Shown here one piece after another: positions 15,961 through 24,508 of a stretch of DNA of 64,000 nt. The translations under genes were made by a program, and so were the position numbers. The notes under the pieces were generated by a model that did no database searches, had not been told where the DNA came from, and saw only the letters and a list, made by a program, of their open reading frames with translations. Origin of the DNA: CBDFKU01 sp965248975 (GTDB taxonomy: Bacteria; Chloroflexota; Dehalococcoidia; Lucifugimonadales; JAGWBF01). Location of the stretch: contig CBDFKU010000012.1 in the NCBI GenBank assembly GCA_965248975.1, positions 62,001-126,000 on the forward strand. Reading direction: 5' to 3'. Within the stretch, counting starts at the first letter, position 1, and the number at the start of each line of letters is the position of its first letter.

Positions 15961-18042
15961 TTGACCATACACCTAAGGGTGTGGGCATTGCTCGTGGTCG
16001 GCCTACTCGTAGCGATGGGATGCGCCCGGACCTCGACAACGCCGGTCGCAACGGATCACCCGCCCGCCGGGACCTCGACGCCGGAAGCGGGCACGCCCCT
16101 GCCCGACAGCCAGCTACGGCCTACCCAGACTCTGGATAGAAGCACCCCGACCGTGGCCGCACCGGATCCTACGGTCAGTGCAACGCCCTCGGCCTCGCCG
16201 ACCCCCTCACGTTCAGGACAGTCCACTCCTCGGCCGGCATCCACCGGCGAGCCGAAACCAGCGGCGACCCCAACACACGAGCCTTCTCCCACAGCCGAAC
16301 CGGACGGAGTCGCCCTTCCTGACGCTCCCGACCGTGACTTGTACGAGCTGGCGCGGTCGCTGCTATTGAAGACGGCCGATCCCGTCCCCAAGATCGTGAA
16401 CCCCTCTCCTATCAGCTACGAGGAAGGTCGGACCGATACCTTCAACGTGACCAACCTCTCCAGCCTTAACGTCTACTCTTCCAGGGCAACGCTGCGGTTG
16501 GTGAGCCCCAGGGCATACTGGTACGTCGAGGAAGGTATCGATGTATCCGGGAGCGACCTTGAGAAGGCCGCCCGGGCGTACGAAGAGGAGATATATCCCA
16601 GGGTCACCGCCGCCTTCGGTCGGGAATGGACCCCCGGCGTGGACAACGACCCTCACCTGACTATCCTTCATGCCCGGATAAGGGGGGCCTCCGGCTACTT
16701 CAGCTCCGTCGACGAGTACCCAGCCAACGTACGCAAGAACAGCAACCAGCGAGAGATGATCTACATGGACGCCGGCTCCCTCAAGGTGGGCTCCAGGACT
16801 TACCTGGGAGTGCTGGCCCACGAGCTTCAGCACGCCATACAGTGGAACGGAGACCGCACGGAGGAGAGCTGGATCAACGAGGGACTCGCCGAGGTGGCCA
16901 AATCGATAGCCGGCTACGACCCTACGACACCCCGTGCATTTCTGCGCTCTCCGACCATCTCCGTGGTCAACTGGCCCGATCACGTGACTTCCTACTACGG
17001 AGCCAGCTTCCTCTTCCTGGATTATCTTGCCACCCACTACGGTTCCCACGGGGACCTGATTGATCTGGTGAAGGAGCCGCTGGATGGAATAGCGGGCATC
17101 GACGCCTACCTGGCCCGCCTGGGCTTCCAGGAAACCTTCCGAGATGTATTCAGGGATTGGGTGGTGACGAACTACCTGGACGAGCCCGGCGGCGGCCGCT
17201 ACGGCTACCCCGACCGCGACGTTGAGCTGCGGGTCGAGGCACACATCAGTGATCACCGGGTTTGGGAGTCCTCCATCCCACAGTACTCGGCGGAGTACGT
17301 TTCCATAGACATCAACAAGGGCGACATAGAGGTCCGATTCGAAGGGAGCCCCGGCACACCCTTGCTGCCGGCCGAGGTAGACCCTGGGGGCTGCTGGTGG
17401 GGGAACCGGGGCGATTCCATCAGCTCAACCCTGACCCGGCCCCTGGACCTGACCGGCGTTGACAGAGCCACACTGAGCTACAGAGTCTGGTTCGACACCG
17501 AAGAGCAGTGGGACTACGTCTACGTGGAAGTCTCCACCGATGGCGGCGCTACCTGGGACGTGGTGGAGGCCCCCGGCACCTCGTCGGAGGATCGCCTGGG
17601 CAACAGCTATGGGCCCGGGTATACCGGCGACAGCGGCGGCTGGATTCGGGAGGAAGTAGACCTTACCGCCTATGCAGGAAGGCGAATCCTGCTGCGCTTC
17701 CACAATGTCACCGACGAAGGGATCAACGAGATCGGAGTATGTCTCGACGACTTCGCGGTCCCCGAGATCGGGTTCTCTGACGGCGGGGGCATGGACTCAG
17801 AGTGGGTGGCCGAGGGGTTCCTACTAATAGACAATCAGGTGCCCCAGGACTACATCGTGCAGATCATAGAGGTAGGTGACGAGACTCGGGTAGTCGAGAT
17901 GGACCTGGATGAAAAGGGTCGGGGCGTATCGGTGATAAGGGACCTAGGACGTCTCGACGACCTGATAGTCGTGGTCGCCGCCCTCGCCCCGAAGACCCTC
18001 CAGGAGGCGCCCTACACGCTGACCATCGGCCCCGTCCCCTGA
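15961..18042 (+). CDS. Secreted HExxH metalloprotease lipoprotein (immune inhibitor A-like)
   Basis: 693 aa from TTG 15961. Lipoprotein signal with lipobox VAMGC (C21), then a Thr/Pro/Ser-rich stalk (about 25-115). Peptidase domain about 120-410 with zinc motif HELQH at 287-291, followed by EESWINEGLAE carrying the third ligand/Glu-zincin helix. From about 470 there is a jelly-roll MAM-like domain (LDLTGVDRATLSYRVWFDTEE, DYVYVEVSTDGGATW) as in M6 immune-inhibitor-A proteases. Likely anchored outside the cell and degrading proteins. It stands alone; the convergent thioredoxin-like gene follows. Confidence 0.85.
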   Translation: MTIHLRVWALLVVGLLVAMGCARTSTTPVATDHPPAGTSTPEAGTPLPDSQLRPTQTLDRSTPTVAAPDPTVSATPSASPTPSRSGQSTPRPASTGEPKPAATPTHEPSPTAEPDGVALPDAPDRDLYELARSLLLKTADPVPKIVNPSPISYEEGRTDTFNVTNLSSLNVYSSRATLRLVSPRAYWYVEEGIDVSGSDLEKAARAYEEEIYPRVTAAFGREWTPGVDNDPHLTILHARIRGASGYFSSVDEYPANVRKNSNQREMIYMDAGSLKVGSRTYLGVLAHELQHAIQWNGDRTEESWINEGLAEVAKSIAGYDPTTPRAFLRSPTISVVNWPDHVTSYYGASFLFLDYLATHYGSHGDLIDLVKEPLDGIAGIDAYLARLGFQETFRDVFRDWVVTNYLDEPGGGRYGYPDRDVELRVEAHISDHRVWESSIPQYSAEYVSIDINKGDIEVRFEGSPGTPLLPAEVDPGGCWWGNRGDSISSTLTRPLDLTGVDRATLSYRVWFDTEEQWDYVYVEVSTDGGATWDVVEAPGTSSEDRLGNSYGPGYTGDSGGWIREEVDLTAYAGRRILLRFHNVTDEGINEIGVCLDDFAVPEIGFSDGGGMDSEWVAEGFLLIDNQVPQDYIVQIIEVGDETRVVEMDLDEKGRGVSVIRDLGRLDDLIVVVAALAPKTLQEAPYTLTIGPVP

Positions 18043-18066
18043 CGGACTGCCGGGAGTGGGGGCTAC

Positions 18067-18654
18067 CTAGAGCCCCAGGCGGCTCTTCAGCATCTCCCGG
18101 ATCTCGCGTACCGTCTCCCGCTGCCATGCCGGGTATCGCTCCTGGTTCCGAGGCCGGGCCGCCGCCCTGATCTGAACGTCTTCGGCATCGGGCATCTTGG
18201 CCTTCACCTCGGAGGTGATCTCCTCCATTTCGCGGTCGGCCTCGGCGGGGCGCTCAATCCAGTGGCAGATGTATTCGTGCTCCCGTGTGTAGAAAACGGC
18301 CGTTGGGATCGACGCCCACTGGCCCTCCTTGAGGAACTCGTCCATGATGTCCATGTTGGAATCCCGAGGGAACACCCGCATCTCCATCCCCGAGGCCTCG
18401 GCGATCCTGGCCATCACCGGCATTCCCCGGTATACGTCGGGGCACCAGTCCTCGCCGAGTACCAGCATTTTCGTGGGCCCGCCGGGACGTCTCGCGACCT
18501 CACCGAAAAACTCGGCGTCATCGCGGCTGAGCTGAAAGTCGTCGTAGAGCTGCTGAAACCAGTTCTTGTTCACCTTTATCTGGTCGGTATACTCGGCGTA
18601 GGTCAGCCCGCTTGCGAACCTCTCGGGCGTTACCACACTGGTTTCGCTGGCCAT
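18067..18654 (-). CDS. Thioredoxin-fold protein with single-cysteine active site
   Basis: 195 aa. A helical N-terminal part leads to a thioredoxin fold: KMLVLGEDWCPDVYRGMPVMARIA places WCPDV at the active site, so only the first redox cysteine is kept; then MRVFPRDSNMDIMDEFLKEG and ASIPTAVFY with the cis-Pro. The pattern fits the thioredoxin_9-like family. ATG 18654 follows GAGGAGG. It lies 87 bases downstream of the glutaredoxin-like gene with an in-frame TGA, in the same direction, and probably shares its transcript. The two may act together in thiol redox chemistry (inference). Confidence 0.83.
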   Translation of the reverse strand: MASETSVVTPERFASGLTYAEYTDQIKVNKNWFQQLYDDFQLSRDDAEFFGEVARRPGGPTKMLVLGEDWCPDVYRGMPVMARIAEASGMEMRVFPRDSNMDIMDEFLKEGQWASIPTAVFYTREHEYICHWIERPAEADREMEEITSEVKAKMPDAEDVQIRAAARPRNQERYPAWQRETVREIREMLKSRLGL

Positions 18655-18711
18655 GGCCCCTCCTCGTTTGGTTCGGTTAGCCGATGTCCGGCCGGGGATG
18701 CGGGACCCTGT

Positions 18712-18730
18712 AAGGCGGCACCGCCGCCTT
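18712..18730 (-). terminator. Hairpin between the TGA-containing redoxin gene and the thioredoxin-like gene
   Basis: Perfect inverted repeat AAGGCGGC (18712-18719), 3-base loop, GCCGCCTT (18723-18730), about 12 bases past the redoxin stop. No T tract follows, so it may attenuate transcription or stabilise the mRNA rather than end it. Confidence 0.5.
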
Positions 18731-18741
18731 CAGGCAAGGGC

Positions 18742-18954
18742 TCACCCGACCTCTCCCTCGAAGCCGATCTCCACGCGGCCATCGGGGTAGATGACGGTTG
18801 GGGCCACGTCGGAGTATTGGAGCAGATCGTCCAGCCACTCCTGGCTTTCGTCGACCTTGCGCTCTTCAAAGGCGATCCCCTGGAGAGTCCACGACTCCCG
18901 CAGCTTGTCGCTGGTAGGTCAGGTGGTCAGGGTGTAGACGATGGGGATGTCCAT
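18742..18954 (-). CDS. Glutaredoxin-like protein, candidate selenoprotein (Sec at in-frame TGA)
   Basis: Not called as an ORF because codon 12 is TGA. Read through, it gives 70 aa: ATG 18952-18954 behind a GGAGGGG site, then MDIPIVYTLTT, TGA (18919-18921), then PTSDKLRESW. The fold matches short glutaredoxin/NrdH proteins: strand IVYTLTT, active site U-P-T-S where homologues have Cys-x-x-Cys/Ser/Thr, helix, then the cis-Pro strand VAPTVIYPDGRVEIGFEGE. The TGA falls exactly at the catalytic residue, and a hairpin meeting the bacterial SECIS model follows. I recall a named family of such glutaredoxin-like (seleno)proteins (Uxx-star). The alternative is a TGC-to-TGA mutation or sequencing error. 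No Sec machinery lies in the window. Confidence 0.75.
18880..18903 (-). promoter_or_regulatory. Candidate bacterial SECIS element
   Basis: In the mRNA, 16 nucleotides after the UGA, a stem CUG-(bulged C)-GGGAGUC closes a GUG triloop with GACUCUC-CAG: 10 pairs including one G-U. The apical loop starts 27 nucleotides after the UGA, within the 16-37 range of the bacterial model as I know it, and its first base is G. The element lies inside the coding region, as bacterial SECIS elements do. Confidence 0.65.
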
Positions 18955-19017
18955 GCCGCTCCCCTCCGCGCCTGTGTCATCTCAAGGGCATGACGCGAGG
19001 ATCGAATTATCACGGCC

Positions 19018-19046
19018 ATGTTAGCATGGGACACCGGTAGTGACAA
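19018..19046 (-). promoter_or_regulatory. Probable promoter of the redoxin genes
   Basis: On the minus strand: TTGTCA (19041-19046), 17-base spacer, TAACAT (19018-19023), about 65 bases before the ATG at 18954. Matches are 5/6 and 4/6 to the sigma-70 consensus. Confidence 0.45.
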
Positions 19047-19112
19047 GCGGAAAGCACCGGCCTCCCAGAACTTGGAAGACCAGCACCGCCTCGCCCGCCG
19101 ACGGCCGTAAGT

Positions 19113-20465
19113 CTACTTCAGGGAGTTCAGCAGACTGAGCTCATCGTGGAGCAACCTGGGCGTCAGGAAGTTATCGCGGATGTGCCGGCGACCCGAGAGC
19201 CCCATCTTCCTGGCGACGGAAGGGTGCTGGAGGAGGTATAGGACCTTCTCAGCGCACTCGTCCACGGTGTCGATGAGGAACCCGTCTTTGCCGTCCTCCA
19301 GCTGGAGGGGGATGCCGCCCGCCCGCCCGGCCACCACCGGAGTCCCCTTCCACAGGGCCTCGGAGACCACCAGGCCGAACCCCTCCCGGATGGACTTCTG
19401 GATGATCACGTCCGAGTAGTGCTGGAAGGCGTTGACCTCTATGCTGCTGGCGGCGGTGAAGTTGGTGAAGGTGTAGATGTCGGGGTCGTCGTTGCAGGCC
19501 GCGAGCACCTGTTCGTACATCTCCATTCCCTGAGGGTCGTCCATGGCGAGATGACCAAGCATGGCCAGCTGGACGCCTGGCACTTGTTCCCTGACTTTCC
19601 TGTACACCTCGATTACGCCCAGGGGGTCCTTCCACGGGTCGAAGCGGGATACCTGGGTGATCAGCGGGCGGTCCGTGTCTATACCAACCCAGCTGATGAT
19701 CTTTTTGCCCAGGCTCCGCGGCAGTGGCAGGTTTTTAGGGCTGAGCGGATCTATGGCCGGGGGCATGAAGGAGATCTTCTCCGACGGCAGTTCGCGAGCG
19801 ACGTACTGGTCCATGGTATACACCATGGCGTCGTAGGCTTCCACGTAGGGTTGGAGGAACTGCCAGACCTCGGGGTGGGGGTTCGACGTATCGATGTGGC
19901 AGCGCCACACCCACTTGGAGCGGTTCCCACCGTGGATGAGACGCATCGCCGCCGGCTGAGGATCGTGGACCACTATGTAGTCGTAGTCTCCATCAAGATA
20001 TCGGGCGTTGCGTGAGTTATTCGCCAGGTAAACTTCCTTGGTATGGGAGTCCAGGACGTACTCGCCTCCCTGTAGAGCGTTGTGGAAGGCCTTGGTGATG
20101 CCGAAGAAGGTGTCATCGCCCCGGATTACCATCCAGTCGGAATCGATTCCCAGGCTTCGCAGCAGAGGGATGTGCGAGCGGAGCAGCTCTGCTACGCCAC
20201 CTCCATAAGCGGTGGAGTTGATGTGGAGAATCCGGGCTCCGTTCAGCCGGGCCGCCTGGGACTTGAGCTCATCGACCTTCTGTTCCCCGACGATGGGGTA
20301 GTAGTCGTCGATGGACTGGGTGCCTACTTCGATATGCTTGAGCAACAGCCCGGTTTCGTCCCCGGTAACCTCAGTTTCTAGATCGGATAATGCGGCTTTG
20401 GCGTTGCCGTTCAAAGTGCCATACGATGTGGTGTGTCGTTCTGTCGCCGCTATCTTCCGTGGCAA
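19113..20465 (-). CDS. treT: TreT-like trehalose synthase / GT4 glycosyltransferase
   Basis: About 450 aa. N-terminal Rossmann half with GARILHINSTAYGGGVAELLRSHIPLLRSLGID, typical of trehalose glycosyltransferring synthase (TreT: NDP-glucose + glucose to trehalose). C-terminal GT-B half with QVSRFDPWKDPLGVIEVYR, and the nucleotide-sugar site QKSIREGFGLVVSEALWKGTPVVAGRAGGIP (E-x7-E type). The frame is open to ATG 20516, but the extra stretch is AT-rich and TTG 20465 has a GCGGGGGA site upstream, so it is preferred. Trehalose would serve as compatible solute or reserve. Substrate specificity is inferred from family resemblance. Confidence 0.85.
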   Translation of the reverse strand: MPRKIAATERHTTSYGTLNGNAKAALSDLETEVTGDETGLLLKHIEVGTQSIDDYYPIVGEQKVDELKSQAARLNGARILHINSTAYGGGVAELLRSHIPLLRSLGIDSDWMVIRGDDTFFGITKAFHNALQGGEYVLDSHTKEVYLANNSRNARYLDGDYDYIVVHDPQPAAMRLIHGGNRSKWVWRCHIDTSNPHPEVWQFLQPYVEAYDAMVYTMDQYVARELPSEKISFMPPAIDPLSPKNLPLPRSLGKKIISWVGIDTDRPLITQVSRFDPWKDPLGVIEVYRKVREQVPGVQLAMLGHLAMDDPQGMEMYEQVLAACNDDPDIYTFTNFTAASSIEVNAFQHYSDVIIQKSIREGFGLVVSEALWKGTPVVAGRAGGIPLQLEDGKDGFLIDTVDECAEKVLYLLQHPSVARKMGLSGRRHIRDNFLTPRLLHDELSLLNSLK

Positions 20466-20516
20466 GTCATCCCCCGCTTTAAAAATTTTAGGCCCGCGCT
20501 TTTGACACGTTAACAT

Positions 20517-20815
20517 ACCACATCCTTATAGGCCAACCGCAAGGCATAAGGGCTGGCCGAAAGAGGACTTTTGGGACTGTTACGCCCCACTTTGGGCCAC
20601 CAGGCGATTAGGGCATGCCTTGATCCGTAGCTTCGTCTTCCTCCCCTTATATAAAGTGTACTTCCGATCAATAGTCTAAGTCATGAGCGAAACCCCTCTG
20701 TTCGGGCGGTGTAAGCCCCACGACGTGTACCGTCTTGACTACCTTGTAGCCAGGTGATAGCGTGACAGATGGCTTACCGGCGGCGGGACTGCCAGCGCAA
20801 TCAGGAGGAACGGGT
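20517..20815. other. Intergenic region between divergent treT and the aldolase gene
   Basis: About 300 bases without a supported gene. On the plus strand TTGACA (20502-20507) is followed after 18 bases by the weak -10 TTATAG (20526-20531), a possible promoter with a long leader for the aldolase. An AT-rich run CTTATATAAAG lies near 20645-20655. The GTG-started extension from 20762 is in frame with the aldolase but precedes the better start at 20816. Confidence 0.4.
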
Positions 20816-21574
20816 ATGCCGGAGATCAGGGAAAACGTGGTCAAGCGAAAGCTCCGAGAGGGTGGGTGCGCCACCGTCCTGGGCGGCCTCCATAGCTCGG
20901 AAATAATCGACTACCTGGGACAGTTCGGTTTTACCGGGATGTGGCTGGAGACCGAGCACGGGTTCCACACCTGGCAGCAGCTGGCCGACATGTCCCGTGC
21001 CTGCGACCTGTGGGGCATGACCCCTCTCTGTCGGGTAAACAACAACGAGCCCTGGCTGATCACCCGCACCCTGGACGTGGGGGCCGCGGGCATCGTGGTG
21101 CCTCATGTGAGCTCCCGGGACGAGGCGGAGCGGGCCGCCAAGTCGGCCAAATACGGCCCCGAGGGCTATCGAGGAATGTACGCCGGGCGCCAGTCCTACG
21201 GCGTCACCGACTTCTACCGTAAGGCCAACGAAGAGACACTGGTGGTGGTCCTTATCGAGGAGATGGAAGCGGTGAATAACCTGGCAGATATTCTGGCCGT
21301 CGACGGCATCGACGTCTATTTCATGGCCCCCGGGGATCTGGCCCAGACCATGGGCCTCACCGGCCAGCCAGCCCATCCCGAGGTCCTTGCGGTGGTCGAA
21401 AAGTGCATCGCCCAGATCCTCGCCGCCGGGAAAGTGGCGGGAGCCCTGGTCAACGATGACACCGTGGAGAGCTACATCGAAAAAGGCGCCAGGTTCCTCC
21501 TGACCAACTGGCAGCCGTGGATCGCCCGAGGGGCCGGACAATACCTGGCCCGCGTGGCGGCCAAGGCCGGCTAG
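20816..21574 (+). CDS. HpcH/HpaI-family aldolase
   Basis: 252-aa TIM-barrel class II, metal-dependent pyruvate/2-oxoacid aldolase. Family motifs: FTGMWLETEHG (the usual DxEH segment), RVNNNEPWLITRTLDVGAAGIVVPHVSSRDEAERAAKSAKYGPEGYRGM, LIEEMEAVNNLADILAVDGIDVYFMAPGDLAQTMGL. The metal ligands Glu and Asp sit in LIEEMEA and APGDLA. ATG 20816 has a strong AGGAGG site. Nine bases separate it from the epimerase gene, so the two probably form a small sugar-acid or aromatic-degradation operon; the actual substrate is unknown. Confidence 0.87.
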   Translation: MPEIRENVVKRKLREGGCATVLGGLHSSEIIDYLGQFGFTGMWLETEHGFHTWQQLADMSRACDLWGMTPLCRVNNNEPWLITRTLDVGAAGIVVPHVSSRDEAERAAKSAKYGPEGYRGMYAGRQSYGVTDFYRKANEETLVVVLIEEMEAVNNLADILAVDGIDVYFMAPGDLAQTMGLTGQPAHPEVLAVVEKCIAQILAAGKVAGALVNDDTVESYIEKGARFLLTNWQPWIARGAGQYLARVAAKAG

Positions 21575-21583
21575 GGGGAAGAG

Positions 21584-22564
21584 ATGGCCACTCTGGTGAC
21601 CGGCGGGACCGGCTTCGTCGGCAGCAACATCGTCAAGTCCCTCCTTCAGCGCGGGCACAAGGTGGTTTGCTTCGACCTGGTGGCGCCCGACGATCTGACT
21701 AAGCAGTACGTCGAATCCTGGGCTGGCAAAGTATCCTTCGTCCAGGGCGACATCCTCAGCAAGGCTGACCTGGAGGGAATGGCGGCCCGGCACGACATTG
21801 TCAAGATAGTCCATGCCGCGGTGTATACGGGCATCCGTAACGACATCGAGGCGCAACGTAGCCGGTCCATCGTTGACATCAACCTGGCGGGCACCGCGAA
21901 CCTGCTGGACCTGGCCCGAGACCTGAAGCCTGAGAGGTTCGTCTACGTCAGCTCTGGTGCAGTGTACGGTGAGCCCCGCGACAGTGACGAGGTGCTGCGC
22001 GAGGACTCGGTCCTTTTGCCCCGCAGCCTGTACGCTGTTACCAAGTACGCCAGCGAGCTAATCGTCCGCAGGTACGGCGAGCTGCACGGGTTCCAGACCG
22101 TCAGTATGCGGCTCAGCTCTCCTTATGGACCCATGGAGCGGGTCACCGACCACCGCGCTCTGATGTCGGTGCCCCACGAGTGGACCGGCAACGCTGTCCG
22201 AGGCGAGCCGGTCCGGGTGGGGGAGCGAGGCCTCGCCCGGGACTTCACCTACGTCGCGGATACCGCCGCCGGTATCTGTACCGCCCTGGACGCTCCCTCT
22301 CCCTCCTACGACGTTTACAACGTGTCCAGCGGCAAGCTTGTGACGTTGGGGGAGATCATAGAGGCCCTGCGGACCTGTCGGCCCGCGCTAGAGGTGATCG
22401 ACGATCCCACCAAAGAGTTCCCCATCATGCCCCGCGGCTCCTCGCGAGGCACCATGGACGCCACCCGTATCAAGGACGACCTGGGCTTCTCGCCCGGCTT
22501 CGACCTGACCTCGGGCCTCGGTGACTACCTGAGCTGGCGTGACGAATCCGGCTATCGTGACTGA
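21584..22564 (+). CDS. NAD-dependent epimerase/dehydratase (extended SDR)
   Basis: 326 aa with Rossmann motif TGGTGFVGSN at the N terminus, VHAAVYTGI, active-site SSGAVYGEP and YAVTK (Tyr/Lys catalytic pair), MRLSSPYGPMERV and a C-terminal substrate domain with RDFTYVADTAAGI. It probably oxidises or epimerises a nucleotide sugar or sugar acid. Downstream of the HpcH/HpaI aldolase with a short gap; a GGGGGAAGAG site precedes ATG 21584. Confidence 0.88.
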   Translation: MATLVTGGTGFVGSNIVKSLLQRGHKVVCFDLVAPDDLTKQYVESWAGKVSFVQGDILSKADLEGMAARHDIVKIVHAAVYTGIRNDIEAQRSRSIVDINLAGTANLLDLARDLKPERFVYVSSGAVYGEPRDSDEVLREDSVLLPRSLYAVTKYASELIVRRYGELHGFQTVSMRLSSPYGPMERVTDHRALMSVPHEWTGNAVRGEPVRVGERGLARDFTYVADTAAGICTALDAPSPSYDVYNVSSGKLVTLGEIIEALRTCRPALEVIDDPTKEFPIMPRGSSRGTMDATRIKDDLGFSPGFDLTSGLGDYLSWRDESGYRD

Positions 22565-22585
22565 CAGCGGCCGGTTTGCCAGGCT

Positions 22586-23515
22586 TTGAGCTCTCGTGAA
22601 ACGGCAGTAAGCTCCGCTCTGGCTGCTCCCGGCCTCACCGTGGTGCCGGCCTACCGCGTGGTGGCCCACTTCGTGAAGCAGGTCCGGAAGGAGCCGCGGG
22701 CCCGGGCCCTCGACTCCCTGGAGGGGAAAGTCAGACGGTACGTGCGCAACTCCCTCTCCGTGCTCAACGGCTCCTACGCCGACATCGGAGAGCGATGGTC
22801 CGTCACCCAGCTGGGTGACCCCGATATGGATGCATTGGCCGAGGCCCTTAAGGTAGCGGAAAAGGCCGCTCCCAGGAAGGCCGTCGAGGAGGCGTTGGCT
22901 CGGAGCATCAGTCTGTTGCCCCGTCCCGACCTATCGGCGCGATTTCTGCTGCTTCCGGGTGATGGGGAGAGCAGGCTGCTGACCCAGGTGATGGGGGGCG
23001 TGATGGGAGTAAGCCTGGGCTCCCAGGCCACCCTGCTGTTCTTCTGGCCCTCGGGCGACTGGCTGTCCTGGCTGGGCTATACCACGGCCCACGAGTACGT
23101 CCATCTGGTGCGCAATCACCTGTTCCCCAGGAGCCTGACGGGCGGCCGGCCTGTATACCTGAAGACCCAGGAGCCGGAGACGCTGCTGGACGCCATGGTG
23201 GCGGAAGGGATTTCCGACGCCTTCGCCCAACAGATCTACCCACACCTGGAGCCGTGGTGGACTGCGGCGCTGGACGAGGCCACGGAGGATCGAATATGGC
23301 CCAGGGTGCTGCGCCGCCTCAAGGTCAGCGATCCCGGCGAGGTGCGCCGGTTCATCTCCGGCGACGGCGACCGCATCCCCCAGTGGACGGGATATCGCCT
23401 GGGCTACAGCGTGGTGCGGTCGTACCTGGAGCGACACCCGGCGGCGCAGCCGGCTACCCTGGTGGGAATGCAGGCCTCCGCCATCTTCAGGGAGAGCGGG
23501 TACGGCGACCTTTAG
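22586..23515 (+). CDS. Putative zinc protease, DUF2268-like
   Basis: 309 aa, TTG start, 21 bases after the epimerase. The key motif is GYTTAHEYVHLVRNHLF: HExxH at residues 169-173, followed by LLDAMVAEGISDAFAQQIYPHLEPWW, where the Glu of AEGISD is placed as the third ligand. This order matches DUF2268-type predicted Zn-dependent proteases. No signal peptide. The stop codon abuts the stop of the convergent SDR gene with no spacer (23515/23516). Substrate unknown. Confidence 0.7.
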   Translation: MSSRETAVSSALAAPGLTVVPAYRVVAHFVKQVRKEPRARALDSLEGKVRRYVRNSLSVLNGSYADIGERWSVTQLGDPDMDALAEALKVAEKAAPRKAVEEALARSISLLPRPDLSARFLLLPGDGESRLLTQVMGGVMGVSLGSQATLLFFWPSGDWLSWLGYTTAHEYVHLVRNHLFPRSLTGGRPVYLKTQEPETLLDAMVAEGISDAFAQQIYPHLEPWWTAALDEATEDRIWPRVLRRLKVSDPGEVRRFISGDGDRIPQWTGYRLGYSVVRSYLERHPAAQPATLVGMQASAIFRESGYGDL

Positions 23516-24367
23516 CTATCGGGCGGTCACCCTCTTGACCAGCATCTCCAGGAGACTGTCTGGCATGAACCTCACGGCCAGGTTCAAGACCTTGGCATCG
23601 AGCCCCGCCTGATAGCGCTGCCTCGGGTGCCGGCTCTCCAGGGCCCTACCGATTACCTGAGCCACTCGGGACGGGTCCCCACCCCACCGTTGTTTCCCGG
23701 AGGAGTTCGCGCTGATCCTGGAGGCGTAACCATTGTAGGGCGAACGCGGATCCAGCGACCTGGCTCCGACCGCACGAGATCGGAAAAGATCGGTGCGGAA
23801 GAGACCGGGCTCAATCAGCACCACCCGAACGCCAAAAGGGGCGACCTCCATCCTCATCACCTTGCTCAGGCCCTCCAGGGCGAACTTGCTGGCCGCGTAG
23901 GCGCCCCCCGCCGGTGACCCGACGCGGCCCGCTACAGAGCCCACGTTGACGATGGTCCCGCTCTTTCGCTTCCTCATATGGGGCAGCACCGCCTGGCTCA
24001 TGCGCAGCACGGCGAACAGGTTGGTCTCGAACTGGGCCTTGAACTCTTCCAGGGTGAGGTCCTCCAGGCACCCCGACAGGATGTACCCGGCATTATTCAC
24101 TAATCCGTCGATAGCGCCCACCCGTTCGATGATCCCAGGGATGGCCTCCTCAACCGAGGCATCGTGGTTGATGTCCAGCTGATAGGGCGTGATATCCAGC
24201 GAGTTGGCTCGGGCCTGCGCTATCAGCTCGTCCAGGCGGGGGAGCTCGCGGCTGGTGGCGATAACCCGGTGGCCCCTGCGCGCCAGGTGGAGGGCTGTCT
24301 GTCTGCCGATGCCGCTGGAAGCCCCGGTGATGAGTACGGTCTGGGATGGCGAAGCCTTGCTTCCCAC
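23516..24367 (-). CDS. Short-chain dehydrogenase/reductase
   Basis: 283 aa classical SDR: cofactor loop TGASSGIG, NNAG, catalytic Ser in VNVGSVAGRVG, YAASK with the Tyr/Lys pair, then LIEPGLFRTDLF. Probably NADP(H)-linked, given the arginines after beta-2 (ATSREL). GTG 24367 has a perfect AAGGAGG site five bases upstream. Substrate not predictable; the C-terminal helix resembles SDRs acting on lipids or ketones. Confidence 0.88.
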   Translation of the reverse strand: MGSKASPSQTVLITGASSGIGRQTALHLARRGHRVIATSRELPRLDELIAQARANSLDITPYQLDINHDASVEEAIPGIIERVGAIDGLVNNAGYILSGCLEDLTLEEFKAQFETNLFAVLRMSQAVLPHMRKRKSGTIVNVGSVAGRVGSPAGGAYAASKFALEGLSKVMRMEVAPFGVRVVLIEPGLFRTDLFRSRAVGARSLDPRSPYNGYASRISANSSGKQRWGGDPSRVAQVIGRALESRHPRQRYQAGLDAKVLNLAVRFMPDSLLEMLVKRVTAR

Positions 24368-24508
24368 AGGCCCTCCTTGCGTAGGATGTGATGGGGCAGG
24401 CTCGAAGCCCGTCCGAGTCCGGCGGGCCTATGTTACACCCCGGGGAAGGGGATGTCAGTATCCCATCTATGGCGCCGCTCGCGTGTTCCGTAGGGGGCCG
24501 TTGCGAGA

